From: Actinacidiphila acidipaludis
GTDB taxonomy: Bacteria > Actinomycetota > Actinomycetes > Streptomycetales > Streptomycetaceae
NCBI RefSeq assembly: GCF_019890725.1
Contig: NZ_JAINZZ010000009.1
Location: 62,001 to 126,000, forward strand
Direction of reading: 5' to 3'
Length of the DNA: 64,000 nt
The notes below the pieces were generated by a model. It had not been told where the DNA came from and did not search any database. It saw only the letters and a program-made list of their open reading frames with translations. Below are positions 37,828 through 50,802 of the stretch, piece after piece; the stretch's first letter is position 1, and every line of letters starts with the position of its first letter. A program made the position numbers and the translations under genes.

Positions 37828-38340
37828 TCAGGCGCCCACGACGCCGTCGACGCCCTCGCGGAGGAAGTCGGCGTGGCCGTTGTGGCGGGCGTACTCCTGG
37901 AGCATGTGGAACATCACCAGGCGCAGGGAGACCTCCTCCTCCCAGCGCGGCTGGTAGCCGACGGCGTCCAGCGACGCGGCGGCCTCCTCGATGCGCCGGG
38001 ACCGGGCGACCTCCGCCTCCCAGGCGGCGAACGCCTCCGCGCGGGTGGACGCGCTCGCGTCGTAGGCGGCCTGGAAGTCCGCGGGCTTGTCCGACCACAC
38101 CATGGGCGCGTCGTGGTCCTCGAACACCCGGCGGAACCAGGCGCGTTCGACCTCGGCCATGTGCCGGACCAGGCCGAGGAGGGTCAGGGTGGACGGCGGT
38201 GACGAGTGCTGCCTGAGCTGCTCGTCGGTCAGGCCCTCGCACTTCATCGCCAGGGTGGCGCGGTGGTAGTCGAGGAAGGCCCGCAGCGTCTCCCGCTCGC
38301 CGCCGAAGGACGGCGGTCCCACACGTGTGTCGGTAGTCAT
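37828..38340 (-). CDS. DinB family / DUF664 protein
   Basis: A 170-residue four-helix-bundle protein of the mini-DinB type. A metal-site pattern is visible: the His in GLVRHMAEVERAW and the pair in QEYARHNGHADFLRE. Many relatives are thiol-dependent transferases using mycothiol or bacillithiol, so it may be mycothiol-dependent, but no substrate is evident. ATG at 38340 gives the family start (MTTDTRVGPP); the upstream frame overlaps the divergent methyltransferase region. EgtB shares the same fold in its N-domain, but this is a separate small protein. Confidence 0.88.
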   Translation of the reverse strand: MTTDTRVGPPSFGGERETLRAFLDYHRATLAMKCEGLTDEQLRQHSSPPSTLTLLGLVRHMAEVERAWFRRVFEDHDAPMVWSDKPADFQAAYDASASTRAEAFAAWEAEVARSRRIEEAAASLDAVGYQPRWEEEVSLRLVMFHMLQEYARHNGHADFLREGVDGVVGA

Positions 38341-38398
38341 CGCCGCAGCGTATCCGGCGGCCGGGGAACCAGCGGCCCGGCCCCGGAGTTGGCGGATC

Positions 38399-39223
38399 AT
38401 GGATGAATTCGACGCGTTCGAGCGGGAGATCTGGGCGGGCCGGGCCGAGGCCTACGCCCGCACCTTCGGACTGCTGTGCGCCCGGACCGTGCCCGCGCTG
38501 CTGGACGCGGCCGGTCTGCCGGACGACGGTTCGGCGAAGGGGCTGCGGCTGCTGGACGCCGGGACCGGGCCGGGCACGGTCGCGGCGGCGGCCTGGGCGC
38601 GCGGCGCGGTGGTGACGGCGATCGACGCCGAGCCGTCGATGGTGGAACGGGCCGCCGAGGCGGTGCCCGAGGCCGACGTGCGCCTCGCGGTGCTCCCGGA
38701 ACTGCCCTTCGAGGACCGCGCGTTCGACGTCGCGGTGGCCAACTTCGCGGTCAACCACGTGGCCCGGCCGCGGAAGGCGGTCGCCGAACTGCGCCGGGTG
38801 GTGCGTCCCGGCGGCCGGATCGCCGTGACCGTCTGGGCCTACCCGCCCGCGCCCGGGCAGGCGCTGCTGGGCCGGGCTGCGGCGGAGGCCGGGGCGTCCC
38901 GCCCGGACGACATCCCGCAGGGGCTCGCCGCCGACCAGGACTTCCCCCGCACCGCGGAGGGCCTGTCCGCCCTCCTCGCCGAAGCGGGTCTGACGGACGC
39001 CCTGTGCACGCCGCTGCACTGGGACCACGTGGTCGACCCCGAGGTCTGGTGGGCCGGGGCCACGGCGGGGATCGGGTCCATCGCGCAGACCGTGAGCCGC
39101 CAGACGCCGGAGACCGTCGCCCGGATACGCGGCGCCTACGACGAGCTCTGCGGCGGCTTCCGGCGCCCCGACGGACTGCTGGCGCTTCCGCACAGGGCAC
39201 TGCTCGCCCAGGGCGGCGTGTGA
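38399..39223 (+). CDS. Class I SAM-dependent methyltransferase
   Basis: A 274-residue Methyltransf_11-type enzyme. Motif I is LLDAGTGPGTVAAAA (about 50-64), motif II AIDAEPSMVE, and the post-motif region ELRRVVRPGGRIAVTVWAYP. ATG at 38399 is divergent from the DinB-like gene with 58 bp between the starts. The substrate is unknown. Confidence 0.87.
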   Translation: MDEFDAFEREIWAGRAEAYARTFGLLCARTVPALLDAAGLPDDGSAKGLRLLDAGTGPGTVAAAAWARGAVVTAIDAEPSMVERAAEAVPEADVRLAVLPELPFEDRAFDVAVANFAVNHVARPRKAVAELRRVVRPGGRIAVTVWAYPPAPGQALLGRAAAEAGASRPDDIPQGLAADQDFPRTAEGLSALLAEAGLTDALCTPLHWDHVVDPEVWWAGATAGIGSIAQTVSRQTPETVARIRGAYDELCGGFRRPDGLLALPHRALLAQGGV

Positions 39224-39240
39224 GCCGTACGCTCCCGGCC

Positions 39241-39741
39241 ATGGGGACACGACGGACGGCCGCCCTCGGTGGCGGGATCGTGCTGCTGGGGGCGGCCGCG
39301 GCCGCGGTGGTCTGGATGACGGGCGGCGGCAGCGGTCACGCGGGACACGTGGACACCGCGGCGATGCAGCGGGACATGGCGCGCCGGCTGCCGGCGGGCT
39401 GGATCGGGCGGGTCACCGCCGGCGACGGCGGCGGCTACGACGTGTGGCTGCGGCACTCCGGGGACGCCGCGGCCGCCATCCGGTCGATGCGGGAGAACGA
39501 CGTGATGGACATCAACGAGCCCGCCATGCTGACCCTGCTGCCCGACGGCGCCACGCGGGACACGGACTTCGTCTTCCACCTGACCGACACCTCCGGCGAC
39601 GGCGACCTGATACGCGCCGCGGCCGGCCCGCACCACCCCGGCCGCACGCCGGTGCTGCTGCTGGCGAGCAGGGAGTTCATGCAGGCCGAGATCTCCATGG
39701 ACATGCCCGCGACCATGACGCCCTTCGTCGTCGGCGGCTAG
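39241..39741 (+). CDS. Hypothetical membrane-anchored protein
   Basis: I do not recognise a family. 166 residues: a short basic start (MGTRRT), one hydrophobic segment (about 8-26), a Gly/His linker (GGGSGHAGHVD), then a soluble external domain of mixed alpha/beta character. There is no lipobox Cys. It follows the methyltransferase by 17 bp and probably shares its transcript. The C-terminus carries several Met residues (QAEISMDMPATM). Confidence 0.7.
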   Translation: MGTRRTAALGGGIVLLGAAAAAVVWMTGGGSGHAGHVDTAAMQRDMARRLPAGWIGRVTAGDGGGYDVWLRHSGDAAAAIRSMRENDVMDINEPAMLTLLPDGATRDTDFVFHLTDTSGDGDLIRAAAGPHHPGRTPVLLLASREFMQAEISMDMPATMTPFVVGG

Positions 39742-39772
39742 CCGGACGCCCCCGGACACCACGGCGAACGCG

Positions 39773-39815
39773 GCTGCCCCGGGCCCTCCCTCAGCGGGAG
39801 GAGGCCCGGGGCAGC
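39773..39815. terminator. Bidirectional terminator at the end of the complete nuo operon
   Basis: GCTGCCCCGGGCC (39773-39785) pairs with GGCCCGGGGCAGC (39803-39815), extended inside by CTCCC/GGGAG around TCAGC. It lies between nuoN and the convergent hypothetical gene. Confidence 0.85.
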
Positions 39816-39844
39816 GGATGCCGGAGGCGGCGCGGCCGGCGCCG

Positions 39845-41503
39845 TCAGCGGACGAAGACCCCCGCCTTGTCGGCCAGGTCCAGGAAGTACTGCGGCGCGA
39901 GGCCCAGCACCACGGTGACGGCGACACCGACGGCGATGGCCGTGGACGTCAGCGGGCTGGGCACGGCGACCGAGGGGCCGTCCGCCTTGGGCTCGCTGAA
40001 GAACATCAGGACGATCACCCGGATGTAGAAGAACGCCGCGATCGCCGACGAGATCACACCGACGATGACCAGCGGCATCGCGCCGCCCTGCGCCGCGGCC
40101 TTGAAGACCGCGAACTTCCCCGCGAAGCCGGAGGTCAGCGGGATGCCCGCGAAGGCCAGCAGGAACACCGCGAACACCGCGGCCACCAGCGGGGAACGCC
40201 GCCCCAGGCCCGCCCACCGCGACAGGTGCGTGGCCTCGCCGCCGGCGTCGCGCACCAGCGTGACGACCGCGAACGCGCCCAGCGTCACGAAGGAGTAGGC
40301 CGCCAGGTAGAACAGGACGGACGAGACGCCCGACTTGTCGATGGCGATCACACCGGCGAGGATGAAGCCCGCGTGGGCGATCGAGGAGTACGCCAGCAGC
40401 CGTTTGACGTCGGTCTGGGTGACCGCGATCACCGCCCCGATGACCATCGTGACGATGGCCACGCCCCACATGACGGGACGCCAGTCCCAGCGCATGCCCG
40501 GCAGCACGACGTACAGCAGGCGCAGCAGCGCGCCGAACGCGGCGACCTTGGTGGCCGCGGCCATGAAGCCGGTGACCGGGGTCGGCGCGCCCTGGTAGAC
40601 GTCGGGCGTCCACATGTGGAACGGCACCGCGCCGACCTTGAACAGCAGGCCGACCGTCACCATCGCCAGGCCGATCAGCAGCAGCGCGTCGTTCTGCGTC
40701 GAGGACGCCAGCGCCGGCGTGGTCTTGGCGGTGCCGTCGATCACCGACGCGATGCCGGAGTAGGAGACGGTGCCCGCGTAGCCGTAGAGCAGCGCGATGC
40801 CGAACAGCAGGAAGGCCGAGGAGAAGGCGCCGAGCAGGAAGTACTTGACCGCGGACTCCTGCGACATCAGGCGGTTGCGGCGGGCCAGCGCGCACAGGAT
40901 GTACAGCGGCAGCGAGAAGACCTCGAGGGCCACGAAGAGCGTCAGCAGGTCGTTGGCGGCCGGGAAGATCAGCATGCCGCCGACGGCGAACATCAGCAGC
41001 GGGAAGACCTCGGTGGTGGTGAAGCCGGCCCGCACCGCGGCCCGTTCCTGGTCACCGCCGGGCACCGCCGAGCCCTGCGCGGCGAAGGAGTCGACGTGCC
41101 GGCCGTGCGCCTTGGGGTCCAGCCGCCGCTCGGCGAAGGTGAACACCGCCACCAGCGCGACCAGCAGGATGGTGCCCTGCAGGAACAGCGCCGGGCCGTC
41201 GACGGCGACCGCGCCCATGGCCGCGATGTGCGCCTTGGTGGTGCCGTAGCCCTTCTCCGCCAGGGCGACGATCGCCGCGAACGCCGCGGCCAGGCCGACG
41301 ACGGCCAGCCCGACCTGCGCGGTGTACCGCGACTTGCGCGGGAGGAACGCCTCGACCAGCACGCCCAGGGCGGCCACACCGAAGACGATCAGCGTCGGGG
41401 ACAGCTGGGCGTACTCGATGTGCGGTGTGGGGAACTTCTCCGTGGCGGGCGCGGCCGTCGTCCACAGGCTGTGGACGGACGGCGCGATAGCGGATGCGCT
41501 CAC
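39845..41503 (-). CDS. nuoN: NADH-quinone oxidoreductase subunit N
   Basis: Antiporter-like subunit ending the complete operon. 552 residues, about 14 helices. The proton-path segment is LLFKVGAVPFHMWTPDVYQGAP and the conserved helix KRLLAYSSIAHAGFILAG is present. GTG start at 41503 overlaps the nuoM stop as GTGA. Confidence 0.96.
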   Translation of the reverse strand: MSASAIAPSVHSLWTTAAPATEKFPTPHIEYAQLSPTLIVFGVAALGVLVEAFLPRKSRYTAQVGLAVVGLAAAFAAIVALAEKGYGTTKAHIAAMGAVAVDGPALFLQGTILLVALVAVFTFAERRLDPKAHGRHVDSFAAQGSAVPGGDQERAAVRAGFTTTEVFPLLMFAVGGMLIFPAANDLLTLFVALEVFSLPLYILCALARRNRLMSQESAVKYFLLGAFSSAFLLFGIALLYGYAGTVSYSGIASVIDGTAKTTPALASSTQNDALLLIGLAMVTVGLLFKVGAVPFHMWTPDVYQGAPTPVTGFMAAATKVAAFGALLRLLYVVLPGMRWDWRPVMWGVAIVTMVIGAVIAVTQTDVKRLLAYSSIAHAGFILAGVIAIDKSGVSSVLFYLAAYSFVTLGAFAVVTLVRDAGGEATHLSRWAGLGRRSPLVAAVFAVFLLAFAGIPLTSGFAGKFAVFKAAAQGGAMPLVIVGVISSAIAAFFYIRVIVLMFFSEPKADGPSVAVPSPLTSTAIAVGVAVTVVLGLAPQYFLDLADKAGVFVR

Positions 41504-43107
41504 TTCTTCGCCTCCAGCGCGGGCTTGGGGTCGGTCTTGTGCACGTCGGAGAGCGTGTGCTGGACCGACGGGTTGACGATGTCCGCCACCGGCTTGGGGT
41601 AGACGCCGAGGAAGAGCAGCAGCGCGATCAGCGGTGTGACGACCACGAGTTCACGTGCCTTCAGGTCGGACATGCCCGCGACGCCGGCCTTCACCGGGCC
41701 GGTCATCGTGCGCTGGTAGAGCACCAGCACGTACAGCGCGGCCAGCACGATGCCCAGCGTGGCGATGATGCCCAGCGCCGGGTAGCGGCTGAAGGCGCCG
41801 ACCAGCACCAGGAACTCGCTGACGAACGGCGCGAGTCCGGGCAGCGACAGTGTCGCCAGGCCGCCGATCAGGAAGGTGCCCGCCAGGACCGGCGCCACCT
41901 TCTGCACCCCGCCGAAGTCCGCGATGAGCCGCGAGCCGCGCCGGGAGATGAGGAATCCGGCGACCAGCATCAGCGCGGCCGTCGAGATCCCGTGGTTGAC
42001 CATGTAGAGCGTCGCGCCGGACTGGCCCTGGCTGGTCATCGCGAAGATGCCCAGGATGATGAAGCCGAAGTGCGACACCGACGCGTACGCGATCAGCCGC
42101 TTGATGTCCCGCTGGCCGACCGCCAGCAGGGCGCCGTACAGGACGCTGATCACCGCGAGCACCATGATCACCGGCGTGGCCCACTTGGACGCCTCCGGGA
42201 AGAGCTGGAGGCAGAAGCGCAGCATCGCGAAGGTGCCGACCTTGTCGACGACCGCGGTGATCAGCACCGCCACCGGCGCGGTCGACTCGCCCATCGCGTT
42301 GGGCAGCCAGGTGTGCAGCGGCCACAGCGGGGCCTTCACCGCGAAGGCGAAGAAGAAGCCGAGGAACAGCCACCGCTCGGTGGAGGTGGCCAGGTCGAGC
42401 TTGCCCGAGGCCCGGGCGTTCAGGATGTCCTGCAGCGCGAAGGTGCCGGTGCCGAGCTGCTTGGCGGTGGCCGCGTACAGCCCGATCACCGCGGCGAGCA
42501 TGATCAGACCGCCGGCCAGGTTGTACAGCAGGAACTTGACCGCCGCGTAGCTGCGCTGCCGCGACGCCTCCTCCTCACCGCCGGCGTGCGCGCGGTCGCC
42601 GAAGCCGCCGATGAGGAAGTACATCGGGATGAGCATGGCTTCGAAGAAGATGTAGAAGAGGAAGACGTCGGTGGCCTCGAAGGAGAGCACCACCATCGCC
42701 TCGACCGCCAGGATCAGCGCGAAGAACCCCTGGGTGGGCCGCCAGCGCCGGTTGGGGCCGGTGACGTCCTCCAGCGGGTCGGCGTCGTGCCAGCCGGCCA
42801 GCATCACGAACGGGATGAGCAGGGCGGTCAGCGCGACCATCACGGCGCCGATGCCGTCGACACCCAGGTCGTAGTGGAGCCCGAAGCTCTTCACCCAGGT
42901 GTGCGTCTCGGTGAACTGGTAGCGGGCGCCCTGCGGGTCGAACCGGAACAGCGTGATCAGCGACAGCACCAGCGTGCCGAGGGAGAACGCCAGCGCCGTG
43001 TACCGGGCGGCCGCCTTGCGTGCGGCGGGCACGGCAGCCGTGACGATCGCGCCCGCCGCCGGCAGCGCGGCGGTGACCGTCAGGATGGGAAAAGAAGAGT
43101 CTGCCAT
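41500..43107 (-). CDS. nuoM: NADH-quinone oxidoreductase subunit M
   Basis: Proton-pumping membrane subunit of complex I, 535 residues. AFAVKAPLWPLHTWLPNAMGES holds the conserved Lys of helix 8, and AVEAMVVLSFEATDVFLFYIFFE the helix-5 Glu region. ATG at 43107, 7 bp after the nuoL stop. A loop containing GGEEEASRQRS between helices is charged and probably cytoplasmic. Confidence 0.96.
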   Translation of the reverse strand: MADSSFPILTVTAALPAAGAIVTAAVPAARKAAARYTALAFSLGTLVLSLITLFRFDPQGARYQFTETHTWVKSFGLHYDLGVDGIGAVMVALTALLIPFVMLAGWHDADPLEDVTGPNRRWRPTQGFFALILAVEAMVVLSFEATDVFLFYIFFEAMLIPMYFLIGGFGDRAHAGGEEEASRQRSYAAVKFLLYNLAGGLIMLAAVIGLYAATAKQLGTGTFALQDILNARASGKLDLATSTERWLFLGFFFAFAVKAPLWPLHTWLPNAMGESTAPVAVLITAVVDKVGTFAMLRFCLQLFPEASKWATPVIMVLAVISVLYGALLAVGQRDIKRLIAYASVSHFGFIILGIFAMTSQGQSGATLYMVNHGISTAALMLVAGFLISRRGSRLIADFGGVQKVAPVLAGTFLIGGLATLSLPGLAPFVSEFLVLVGAFSRYPALGIIATLGIVLAALYVLVLYQRTMTGPVKAGVAGMSDLKARELVVVTPLIALLLFLGVYPKPVADIVNPSVQHTLSDVHKTDPKPALEAKK

Positions 43108-43114
43108 GGCTTTT

Positions 43115-45019
<1,905 letters not shown>

Positions 45020-45032
45020 TGTCGCAGCCCCT

Positions 45033-45332
45033 CTACAGCTTCATGAGATTGGCGTCGTCGACCGAGGCCGAGTGGCGCGAACGGAAGATCGACACGATGA
45101 TCGCGAGTCCGACCACCACCTCGGCGGCGGCGACCACCATGGTGAAGAAGGCGATCACCTGCCCGTCGAGGTTGCCGTGCATCCGGGAGAAGGTGACGAA
45201 CGCCAGGTTGCAGGCGTTCAGCATCAGTTCCACGCACATGAAGACCACGATCGCGTTGCGGCGGATCAGGACGCCTGCGGCGCCGATGGTGAACAACAGC
45301 GCCGCGAGATACAGGTAGTTGGCCGGATTCAC
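45033..45332 (-). CDS. nuoK: NADH-quinone oxidoreductase subunit K
   Basis: 99-residue three-helix subunit. The conserved Glu lies in [15 protein letters not shown], followed by [17 protein letters not shown] start at 45332 overlaps the nuoJ stop as GTGA. It has the standard length, unlike the 135-residue second copy. Confidence 0.95.
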   Translation of the reverse strand: MNPANYLYLAALLFTIGAAGVLIRRNAIVVFMCVELMLNACNLAFVTFSRMHGNLDGQVIAFFTMVVAAAEVVVGLAIIVSIFRSRHSASVDDANLMKL

Positions 45333-46243
45333 TTGGCACCCTCCTCGGCCCGGTCGGACGCGGACGTCGCGATCTCCCCGGCGCCGGTGACGTCCTCGGC
45401 CTTCAGGCCCTTGCGCCCGAGCCACTCCGCCGCGCTCTGGTCCAGGGCGGCCAGCCGCCGCATCGCGTCGGTGGACACGTCACGGATCTGACCGCGGTCG
45501 CGCAGCGTGGAACTGACGGACAGGTCGGAGGTCGAACCGTCGGGCAGCAGCGCGGGGATGTCCACCGCGTTGTGCCGCGCGTAGGTGCCCGGCGGGGGCA
45601 GCGGCGTGACCTGCAGACCGTCCCTGACGCGCGCCTCGGACAGCTCGCGCTGGGTGCGGCGCTCCTCCGTGCGCTCGCGGTGCGTGAGCACCATGGCGCC
45701 GACGGCCGCCGTGATCAGCAGGGCGCCGGTGATCTCGAACGCCCACACGTAGTTGGTGAACACCAGCCGGGCCAGCCCCTGCACGTTGCCGCCGGAGTTG
45801 GCCTGACCGGCGCCCGCGAAGGTGTCCAGCGAGGCGTTGCCGATGCCGGCGATCAGCAGGATGCCGAACCCGATACCGCAGCCCGCGGCCATCCAGCGCT
45901 GGCCCTTGAGCGTCTCCTTGAGGGAGTCCGCCGCGGTGATGCCGACCAGCATGACGACGAAGAGGAAGAGCATCATGATCGCGCCGGTGTAGACGACGAT
46001 CTGCACGATGCCCAGGAAGTACGCGCCCTGCGCCAGGTAGAAGACGGCGAGCACGATCATCGTCCCGGCCAGCGACAGCGCGCTGTGCACGGACTTCTTC
46101 ATCAGCACGGTGCCCAGTGCGCCGAGCACCGCGATGGTGGCGAGCACCCAGAACTGGACGGCCTCGCCGGTGGAGGTCCGTGACGTCGTGGCGGCGAGCT
46201 GCACGGCCGGCGACGACGCCAGGGTGGACAGGGCGGTCATCAT
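45329..46243 (-). CDS. nuoJ: NADH-quinone oxidoreductase subunit J, long form
   Basis: 304 residues: the five-helix NuoJ core (about 30-190, with [21 protein letters not shown]) and a hydrophilic C-terminal extension of about 110 residues (from [13 protein letters not shown] on) that is absent from the 190-residue copy. The first of two tandem ATGs (46243) overlaps the nuoI stop as ATGA; the second lies at 46240. Confidence 0.94.
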   Translation of the reverse strand: MMTALSTLASSPAVQLAATTSRTSTGEAVQFWVLATIAVLGALGTVLMKKSVHSALSLAGTMIVLAVFYLAQGAYFLGIVQIVVYTGAIMMLFLFVVMLVGITAADSLKETLKGQRWMAAGCGIGFGILLIAGIGNASLDTFAGAGQANSGGNVQGLARLVFTNYVWAFEITGALLITAAVGAMVLTHRERTEERRTQRELSEARVRDGLQVTPLPPPGTYARHNAVDIPALLPDGSTSDLSVSSTLRDRGQIRDVSTDAMRRLAALDQSAAEWLGRKGLKAEDVTGAGEIATSASDRAEEGAK

Positions 46244-46914
46244 GCCTCGGCCCCCGTTCCGGCCGGCGTGCCGGCCCCGTCGACCGTCGGCACGTGCTTG
46301 CCGTCGCCGCCGCCCTCGGCGCCGCCGGCGTTCTCCGTGGCGCCCTCGACGTTCTCGTCCGGCTTCTCGCCCTTGGAGACCGCCACCTGGCGGACCGTGC
46401 CCGGCGCCGCCTCGGTGACCTCACCGCGGTAGTAGTCGCCCTCGTCCATGCCCGGGAAGATGGAGTGCGGTGAGTCCACCATGCCCTCCTCCAGGCCCGC
46501 GAGGAGCTGCTCCTTGGTGAAGATCAGCGACTCCCGTGAGGAGTCGGCGAGTTCGTACTCGTTGGTCATCGTCAGCGCCCGCGTCGGGCAGGCCTCGATG
46601 CACAGCCCGCACAGGATGCAGCGGGCGTAGTTGATCTGGTAGACGCGGCCGTAGCGCTCACCCGGGGAGTAGCGCTCCTCGTCGGTGTTGTCCGCGCCCT
46701 CCACGTAGATCGCGTCGGCCGGGCAGGCCCAGGCGCACAGTTCGCAGCCGACGCACTTCTCCAGTCCGTCCGGGTGCCGGTTGAGCTGGTGGCGACCGTG
46801 GAACCGCGGTGCGGTGGGCTTCTTGTACTCCGGGTACTGCTCGGTCAGACGCTTCTTGAACATGGCCTTGAAGGTCACGCCGAAGCCTGCGACCGGGCCG
46901 AGGAACTCAGGCAT
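46240..46914 (-). CDS. nuoI: NADH-quinone oxidoreductase subunit I
   Basis: 224 residues holding two [4Fe-4S] clusters: C54/C57/C60/C64 ([13 protein letters not shown]) and C99/C102/C105/C109 ([12 protein letters not shown]). A Gly/Glu-rich tail follows from about residue 180. ATG at 46914 overlaps the end of nuoH by 8 bp. Confidence 0.96.
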   Translation of the reverse strand: MPEFLGPVAGFGVTFKAMFKKRLTEQYPEYKKPTAPRFHGRHQLNRHPDGLEKCVGCELCAWACPADAIYVEGADNTDEERYSPGERYGRVYQINYARCILCGLCIEACPTRALTMTNEYELADSSRESLIFTKEQLLAGLEEGMVDSPHSIFPGMDEGDYYRGEVTEAAPGTVRQVAVSKGEKPDENVEGATENAGGAEGGGDGKHVPTVDGAGTPAGTGAEA

Positions 46915-48304
46915 CGCCGTCCTCCGTCTTCTCCGTCTCCGCGGCATCGGAATCGGATGCGCCGTTCGCGCCCACCAGTTGGGCCTGCGACCGGCTGGGG
47001 CGCCGCGGCACCCTCTCCGCCTGCTGTCCCGGCATGGGCGGCACCGGGTAGCCGCCCGCCATCGGGTCGAACCGGTCCGGGGGCGCCAGCGCGCCGCCCT
47101 CGGCCGCGCGCTTCCCCTCGCGGTCCCGGAACACGTCCACGAGCAGCGAGAGCAGCAGCAGTGCCAGCACCCCGCCGCCGATGTAGAGCACGATCTTGGT
47201 GAAGTCGTAGTTCTCGTTGCGCATCGCGCGGACCGCGGCCACCAGCATCAGCCAGACCATCGAGACCGGGATGAGCACCTTCCAGCCGAGCTTCATCAGC
47301 TGGTCGTAGCGGACCCGGGGCAGCGCGCCGCGCAGCCAGATGAAGCCGAACATCAGCAGCTGGTTCTTGACGACGAACCAGAGCAGCGGCCACCAGCCGT
47401 GGTTGGCGCCCTCCCAGAAGGTGGAGATCGGCCAGGGCGCCCGCCAGCCGCCGAGGAACATGATCGTGGCGACCGCGGAGACCGTCACCATGTTCATGTA
47501 CTCGGCGAGCATGAACAGGGCGAACTTGATCGAGCTGTACTCGGTGTTGAAGCCGCCGACCAGGTCGCCCTCGGACTCCGGCATGTCGAACGGAGCGCGG
47601 TTGGTCTCGCCGACCATCGTGGCGATGTACACCAGGAACGACACCGGCAGCAGGATCACGTACCAGCGGTCGTGCTGCGAGGCCACGATCGTCGAGGTCG
47701 ACATCGAGCCGGAGTAGAGGAAGACCGCGGCGAACGACAGGCCCATCGCGATCTCGTAGGAGATCATCTGGGCCGACGCGCGCAGACCGCCGAGCAGCGG
47801 GTACGTCGAGCCGGACGACCAGCCGGCCAGCACGATGCCGTAGATGCCGACCGACGCGGTGGCCAGGATGTAGAGGATCCCGATCGGCAGGTCGGTGAGC
47901 TGCATCGCGGTGCGCTGGCCGAAGATCGAGATCTCGTCGTCGGCCGGGCCGAACGGGATCACCGCGAAGGCCATCGCGGCCGGGATGGTGGCGACGATCG
48001 GCGCGATGATGAAGACGACCTTGTCCGCCCGCTTGACGATCAGGTCTTCCTTGAACATCAGCTTCACGCCGTCGGCGAGCGACTGCAGCATGCCCCAGGG
48101 GCCGTGCCGGTTGGGGCCGATGCGCAGCTGCATCCAGGCCACGACCTTGCGCTCCCACACGATGGAGAACAGCACGGAGACCACCGCGAACGCGAAGCAG
48201 AAGACCGCCTTGATGACGATCAGCCACCACACGTCGTGGCCGAAGAACGAGAGGTTCTCCGTGGTGGCGGCGAGCTGGCTGCCGCCGGTGAACAGGGCGC
48301 TCAT
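46907..48304 (-). CDS. nuoH: NADH-quinone oxidoreductase subunit H
   Basis: 465-residue membrane subunit that contributes the quinone tunnel. Conserved loops [20 protein letters not shown] and [24 protein letters not shown] are intact. Compared with the 320-residue second copy it has an additional final helix and a cytoplasmic tail of about 75 residues. ATG at 48304 overlaps the nuoG stop as ATGA. Confidence 0.96.
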   Translation of the reverse strand: MSALFTGGSQLAATTENLSFFGHDVWWLIVIKAVFCFAFAVVSVLFSIVWERKVVAWMQLRIGPNRHGPWGMLQSLADGVKLMFKEDLIVKRADKVVFIIAPIVATIPAAMAFAVIPFGPADDEISIFGQRTAMQLTDLPIGILYILATASVGIYGIVLAGWSSGSTYPLLGGLRASAQMISYEIAMGLSFAAVFLYSGSMSTSTIVASQHDRWYVILLPVSFLVYIATMVGETNRAPFDMPESEGDLVGGFNTEYSSIKFALFMLAEYMNMVTVSAVATIMFLGGWRAPWPISTFWEGANHGWWPLLWFVVKNQLLMFGFIWLRGALPRVRYDQLMKLGWKVLIPVSMVWLMLVAAVRAMRNENYDFTKIVLYIGGGVLALLLLSLLVDVFRDREGKRAAEGGALAPPDRFDPMAGGYPVPPMPGQQAERVPRRPSRSQAQLVGANGASDSDAAETEKTEDGDA

Positions 48305-50802
48305 CGGGTAACCTCCGCGCTTTCCTCGGCGGCGGCAGGGGCGCCGATGCCGACGACCTGGCCCGGGAGGGCCCCGGTGTCCGACGCGACCCCGCCGCCG
48401 GCGGAGTTCAGCGGCAGCCAGACCACCCGGTCCGGCATCGGCGTGACCGCCAGCGGCAGCGTGGTGCTGCCGGCCGGGCCGGTCACGGTGAGCAGCCCGC
48501 CGTCCGCGACGCCGGCCTCGGCGGCCGCGGTCGCCGACAGCCGGGCGACGGCCGCGTGCCGGGTGGCGGCGAGCGCGTCGTCGCCCTCCTGCAGCAGGCC
48601 CCGGTCCAGCATCAGCCGGTGACCGGCGAGCACCGCCTGGCCCTGGTCGGGCCGCGGCAGCGGCACCGAGGACTCCAGCGGCGCACTGCCGCGCGCGCCC
48701 GACCAGGCGCCGAGGCGGTCGAGTTCGCTCCGCGCGTGCCGTACGTCCGGCAGGCCGAGCGCCACGTCCAGCGCGTCGGCGAGCATCGTCAGCACGCGCG
48801 CGTCGGGGAGCTGGTGCCGGGTGGTGGCCTGGTCGGGCTTGATCGCGGCCTCGAACATCCGCGCCCGGCCCTCCCAGTTGAGGAAGGTGCCGGCCTTCTC
48901 GGCGACCGCCGCGACCGGCAGCACCACGTCGGCCCGCTCGGTCACCTCGCTGGGCCGCAGTTCCAGGCTGACCAGGAAGCCCACCGTGTCCAGGGCGGTG
49001 CGGGCCAGCGCCGGGTCCGGCAGGTCCGCGACCTCGACACCGCCGACGACCAGCGCGGCCAGCTCCCCGGCCGCGGCGGCCTGGAGGATCTGGCCGGTGT
49101 CGCGGCCGAAGCGGGTGGGCAGCGCGGGCAGGCCCCACACCCGGGCGACCTCCTCGCGGGCCCGCGGGTCGATGACCGGACGGCCGCCGGGCAGCAGACC
49201 GGGCAGCGCGCCCGCCTCGACCGCGCCGCGCTCGCCCGCCCGGCGCGGGATCCACGCCAGGGTGGCGCCGCTGGCGGTGGCCAGCCGGATGACGGCGGTC
49301 AGCGCGCCGGGCACCGCGGCGAGCCGCTCCCCGACGAGGATGACCGAGCCCTGCGCCCGCAGCGCCTCGGCGGCCTGCCGCCCTACGTCGTCCAGGCCGA
49401 CACCGCCGGCCAGCGCGTCCAGCCACTCCGGCTCGGTGCCGGGGGCGGCGGGAAGCAGGATGCCGCCGGCCTTCTCCAGGCCGCGGCTGGCGTGGGTCGC
49501 CAACGCGTAGGACTGCTGCTTGTGCGCGCGGTGGGCCTTGCGCAGCCGCAGGAAGACGATGGGCGCCTCTTCTTCGGCCTCCAGGCCGGCGAGCAGCACC
49601 GCCGGGGCCTGCTCCAGCGCCCGGTGGCTGAGTCCGCCGCCGCCCGGCAGGTCCACGCCGCGTCCCGCGACGGCGGCCGCCAGGAAGTCGGCCTCCTCCG
49701 CGGAGTGGGCCCGGGCCCGGAAGTCGACGTCGTTGGTGCCGAGCGCCACGCGGGCGAACTTGCCGTAGGCGTAGGCGTCCTCGACGGTGACCCGGCCGCC
49801 GGCCAGCACGGCCGCCCGGCCGTGCGCGGCGCTCAGGCCGGCCGCGGCCGCGGCGAGCGCCTCGGGCCAGCTCGCCGGGACCAGTTCACCGTCGGGGTCG
49901 CGGACCAGCGGCTGGCCGAGGCGCTCGGGGCGCTGCGCGTAGCGGAAGCCGAACCGGCCCTTGTCGCACAGCCACTCCTCGTTCACCTCGGGGTCGTCGG
50001 CGGCCAGCCGCCGCATGACCTTGCCGCGCCGGTGGTCGGTGCGGGTCGCGCAGCCGATCGCGCAGTGCTCGCACACCGAGGGCGACGAGACCAGGTCGAA
50101 CGGGCGGGAGCGGAACCGGTAGGCGGCGGAGGTGAGCGCGCCGACCGGGCAGATCTGGATGGTGTTGCCGGAGAAGTACGATTCGAAGGGGTCGCCCTCG
50201 CCGATCCCGACCTGCTGCAGGGCGCCGCGCTCCAGCAGTTCGATCATGGGGTCGCCGGCGATCTGGTTGCTGAACCGGGTGCAGCGCGCGCACAGCACGC
50301 AGCGCTCGCGGTCCAGCAGCACCTGGGCGGAGATCGGCACCGGCTTCTGGTAGGTCCGCTTGCGGCCCTCGAAGCGGGTGTCCGGGTCGCCGACCTGCAT
50401 CGCCTGGTTCTGCAGCGGGCACTCGCCGCCCTTGTCGCAGACCGGGCAGTCCAGCGGGTGGTTGATCAGCAGCAGCTCCATCACGCCGCGCTGCGCCTTC
50501 TCGGCCACCGGCGAGGTGAGCTGGGTGCTGATCACCATGCCGTCGGTGCAGGTGATGGTGCAGGAGGCGACGGGCTTGCGCTGGCCCTCGATCTCCACGA
50601 TGCACTGGCGGCAGGCACCGGCCGGGTCGAGCAGGGGGTGGTCGCAGAACCGCGGGATCTCGATCCCGAGCAGCTCCGCGGCCCTGATGACCAGGGTGCC
50701 CTTGGGGACGGAGACCGCGATGCCGTCGATCGTGACGGAGATCAGGTCGTCGGGCGGCACCGCCTGCCCGCCCCCGGCGGGTGCGTTGGTAGTGACGGTC
50801 AC
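48301..50802 (-). CDS. nuoG: NADH-quinone oxidoreductase subunit G
   Basis: 833-residue iron-sulfur subunit of the NADH module. N-terminal [2Fe-2S] ligands lie in [16 protein letters not shown], the Cys/His [4Fe-4S] site follows in [19 protein letters not shown], and a further cluster site in [10 protein letters not shown]. The CEHCAIGC motif and downstream LCDKGRFGF suggest an extra N7-type cluster in the molybdopterin-oxidoreductase-like half. GTG start overlaps the nuoF stop as GTGA. Confidence 0.95.
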   Translation of the reverse strand: MTVTTNAPAGGGQAVPPDDLISVTIDGIAVSVPKGTLVIRAAELLGIEIPRFCDHPLLDPAGACRQCIVEIEGQRKPVASCTITCTDGMVISTQLTSPVAEKAQRGVMELLLINHPLDCPVCDKGGECPLQNQAMQVGDPDTRFEGRKRTYQKPVPISAQVLLDRERCVLCARCTRFSNQIAGDPMIELLERGALQQVGIGEGDPFESYFSGNTIQICPVGALTSAAYRFRSRPFDLVSSPSVCEHCAIGCATRTDHRRGKVMRRLAADDPEVNEEWLCDKGRFGFRYAQRPERLGQPLVRDPDGELVPASWPEALAAAAAGLSAAHGRAAVLAGGRVTVEDAYAYGKFARVALGTNDVDFRARAHSAEEADFLAAAVAGRGVDLPGGGGLSHRALEQAPAVLLAGLEAEEEAPIVFLRLRKAHRAHKQQSYALATHASRGLEKAGGILLPAAPGTEPEWLDALAGGVGLDDVGRQAAEALRAQGSVILVGERLAAVPGALTAVIRLATASGATLAWIPRRAGERGAVEAGALPGLLPGGRPVIDPRAREEVARVWGLPALPTRFGRDTGQILQAAAAGELAALVVGGVEVADLPDPALARTALDTVGFLVSLELRPSEVTERADVVLPVAAVAEKAGTFLNWEGRARMFEAAIKPDQATTRHQLPDARVLTMLADALDVALGLPDVRHARSELDRLGAWSGARGSAPLESSVPLPRPDQGQAVLAGHRLMLDRGLLQEGDDALAATRHAAVARLSATAAAEAGVADGGLLTVTGPAGSTTLPLAVTPMPDRVVWLPLNSAGGGVASDTGALPGQVVGIGAPAAAEESAEVTR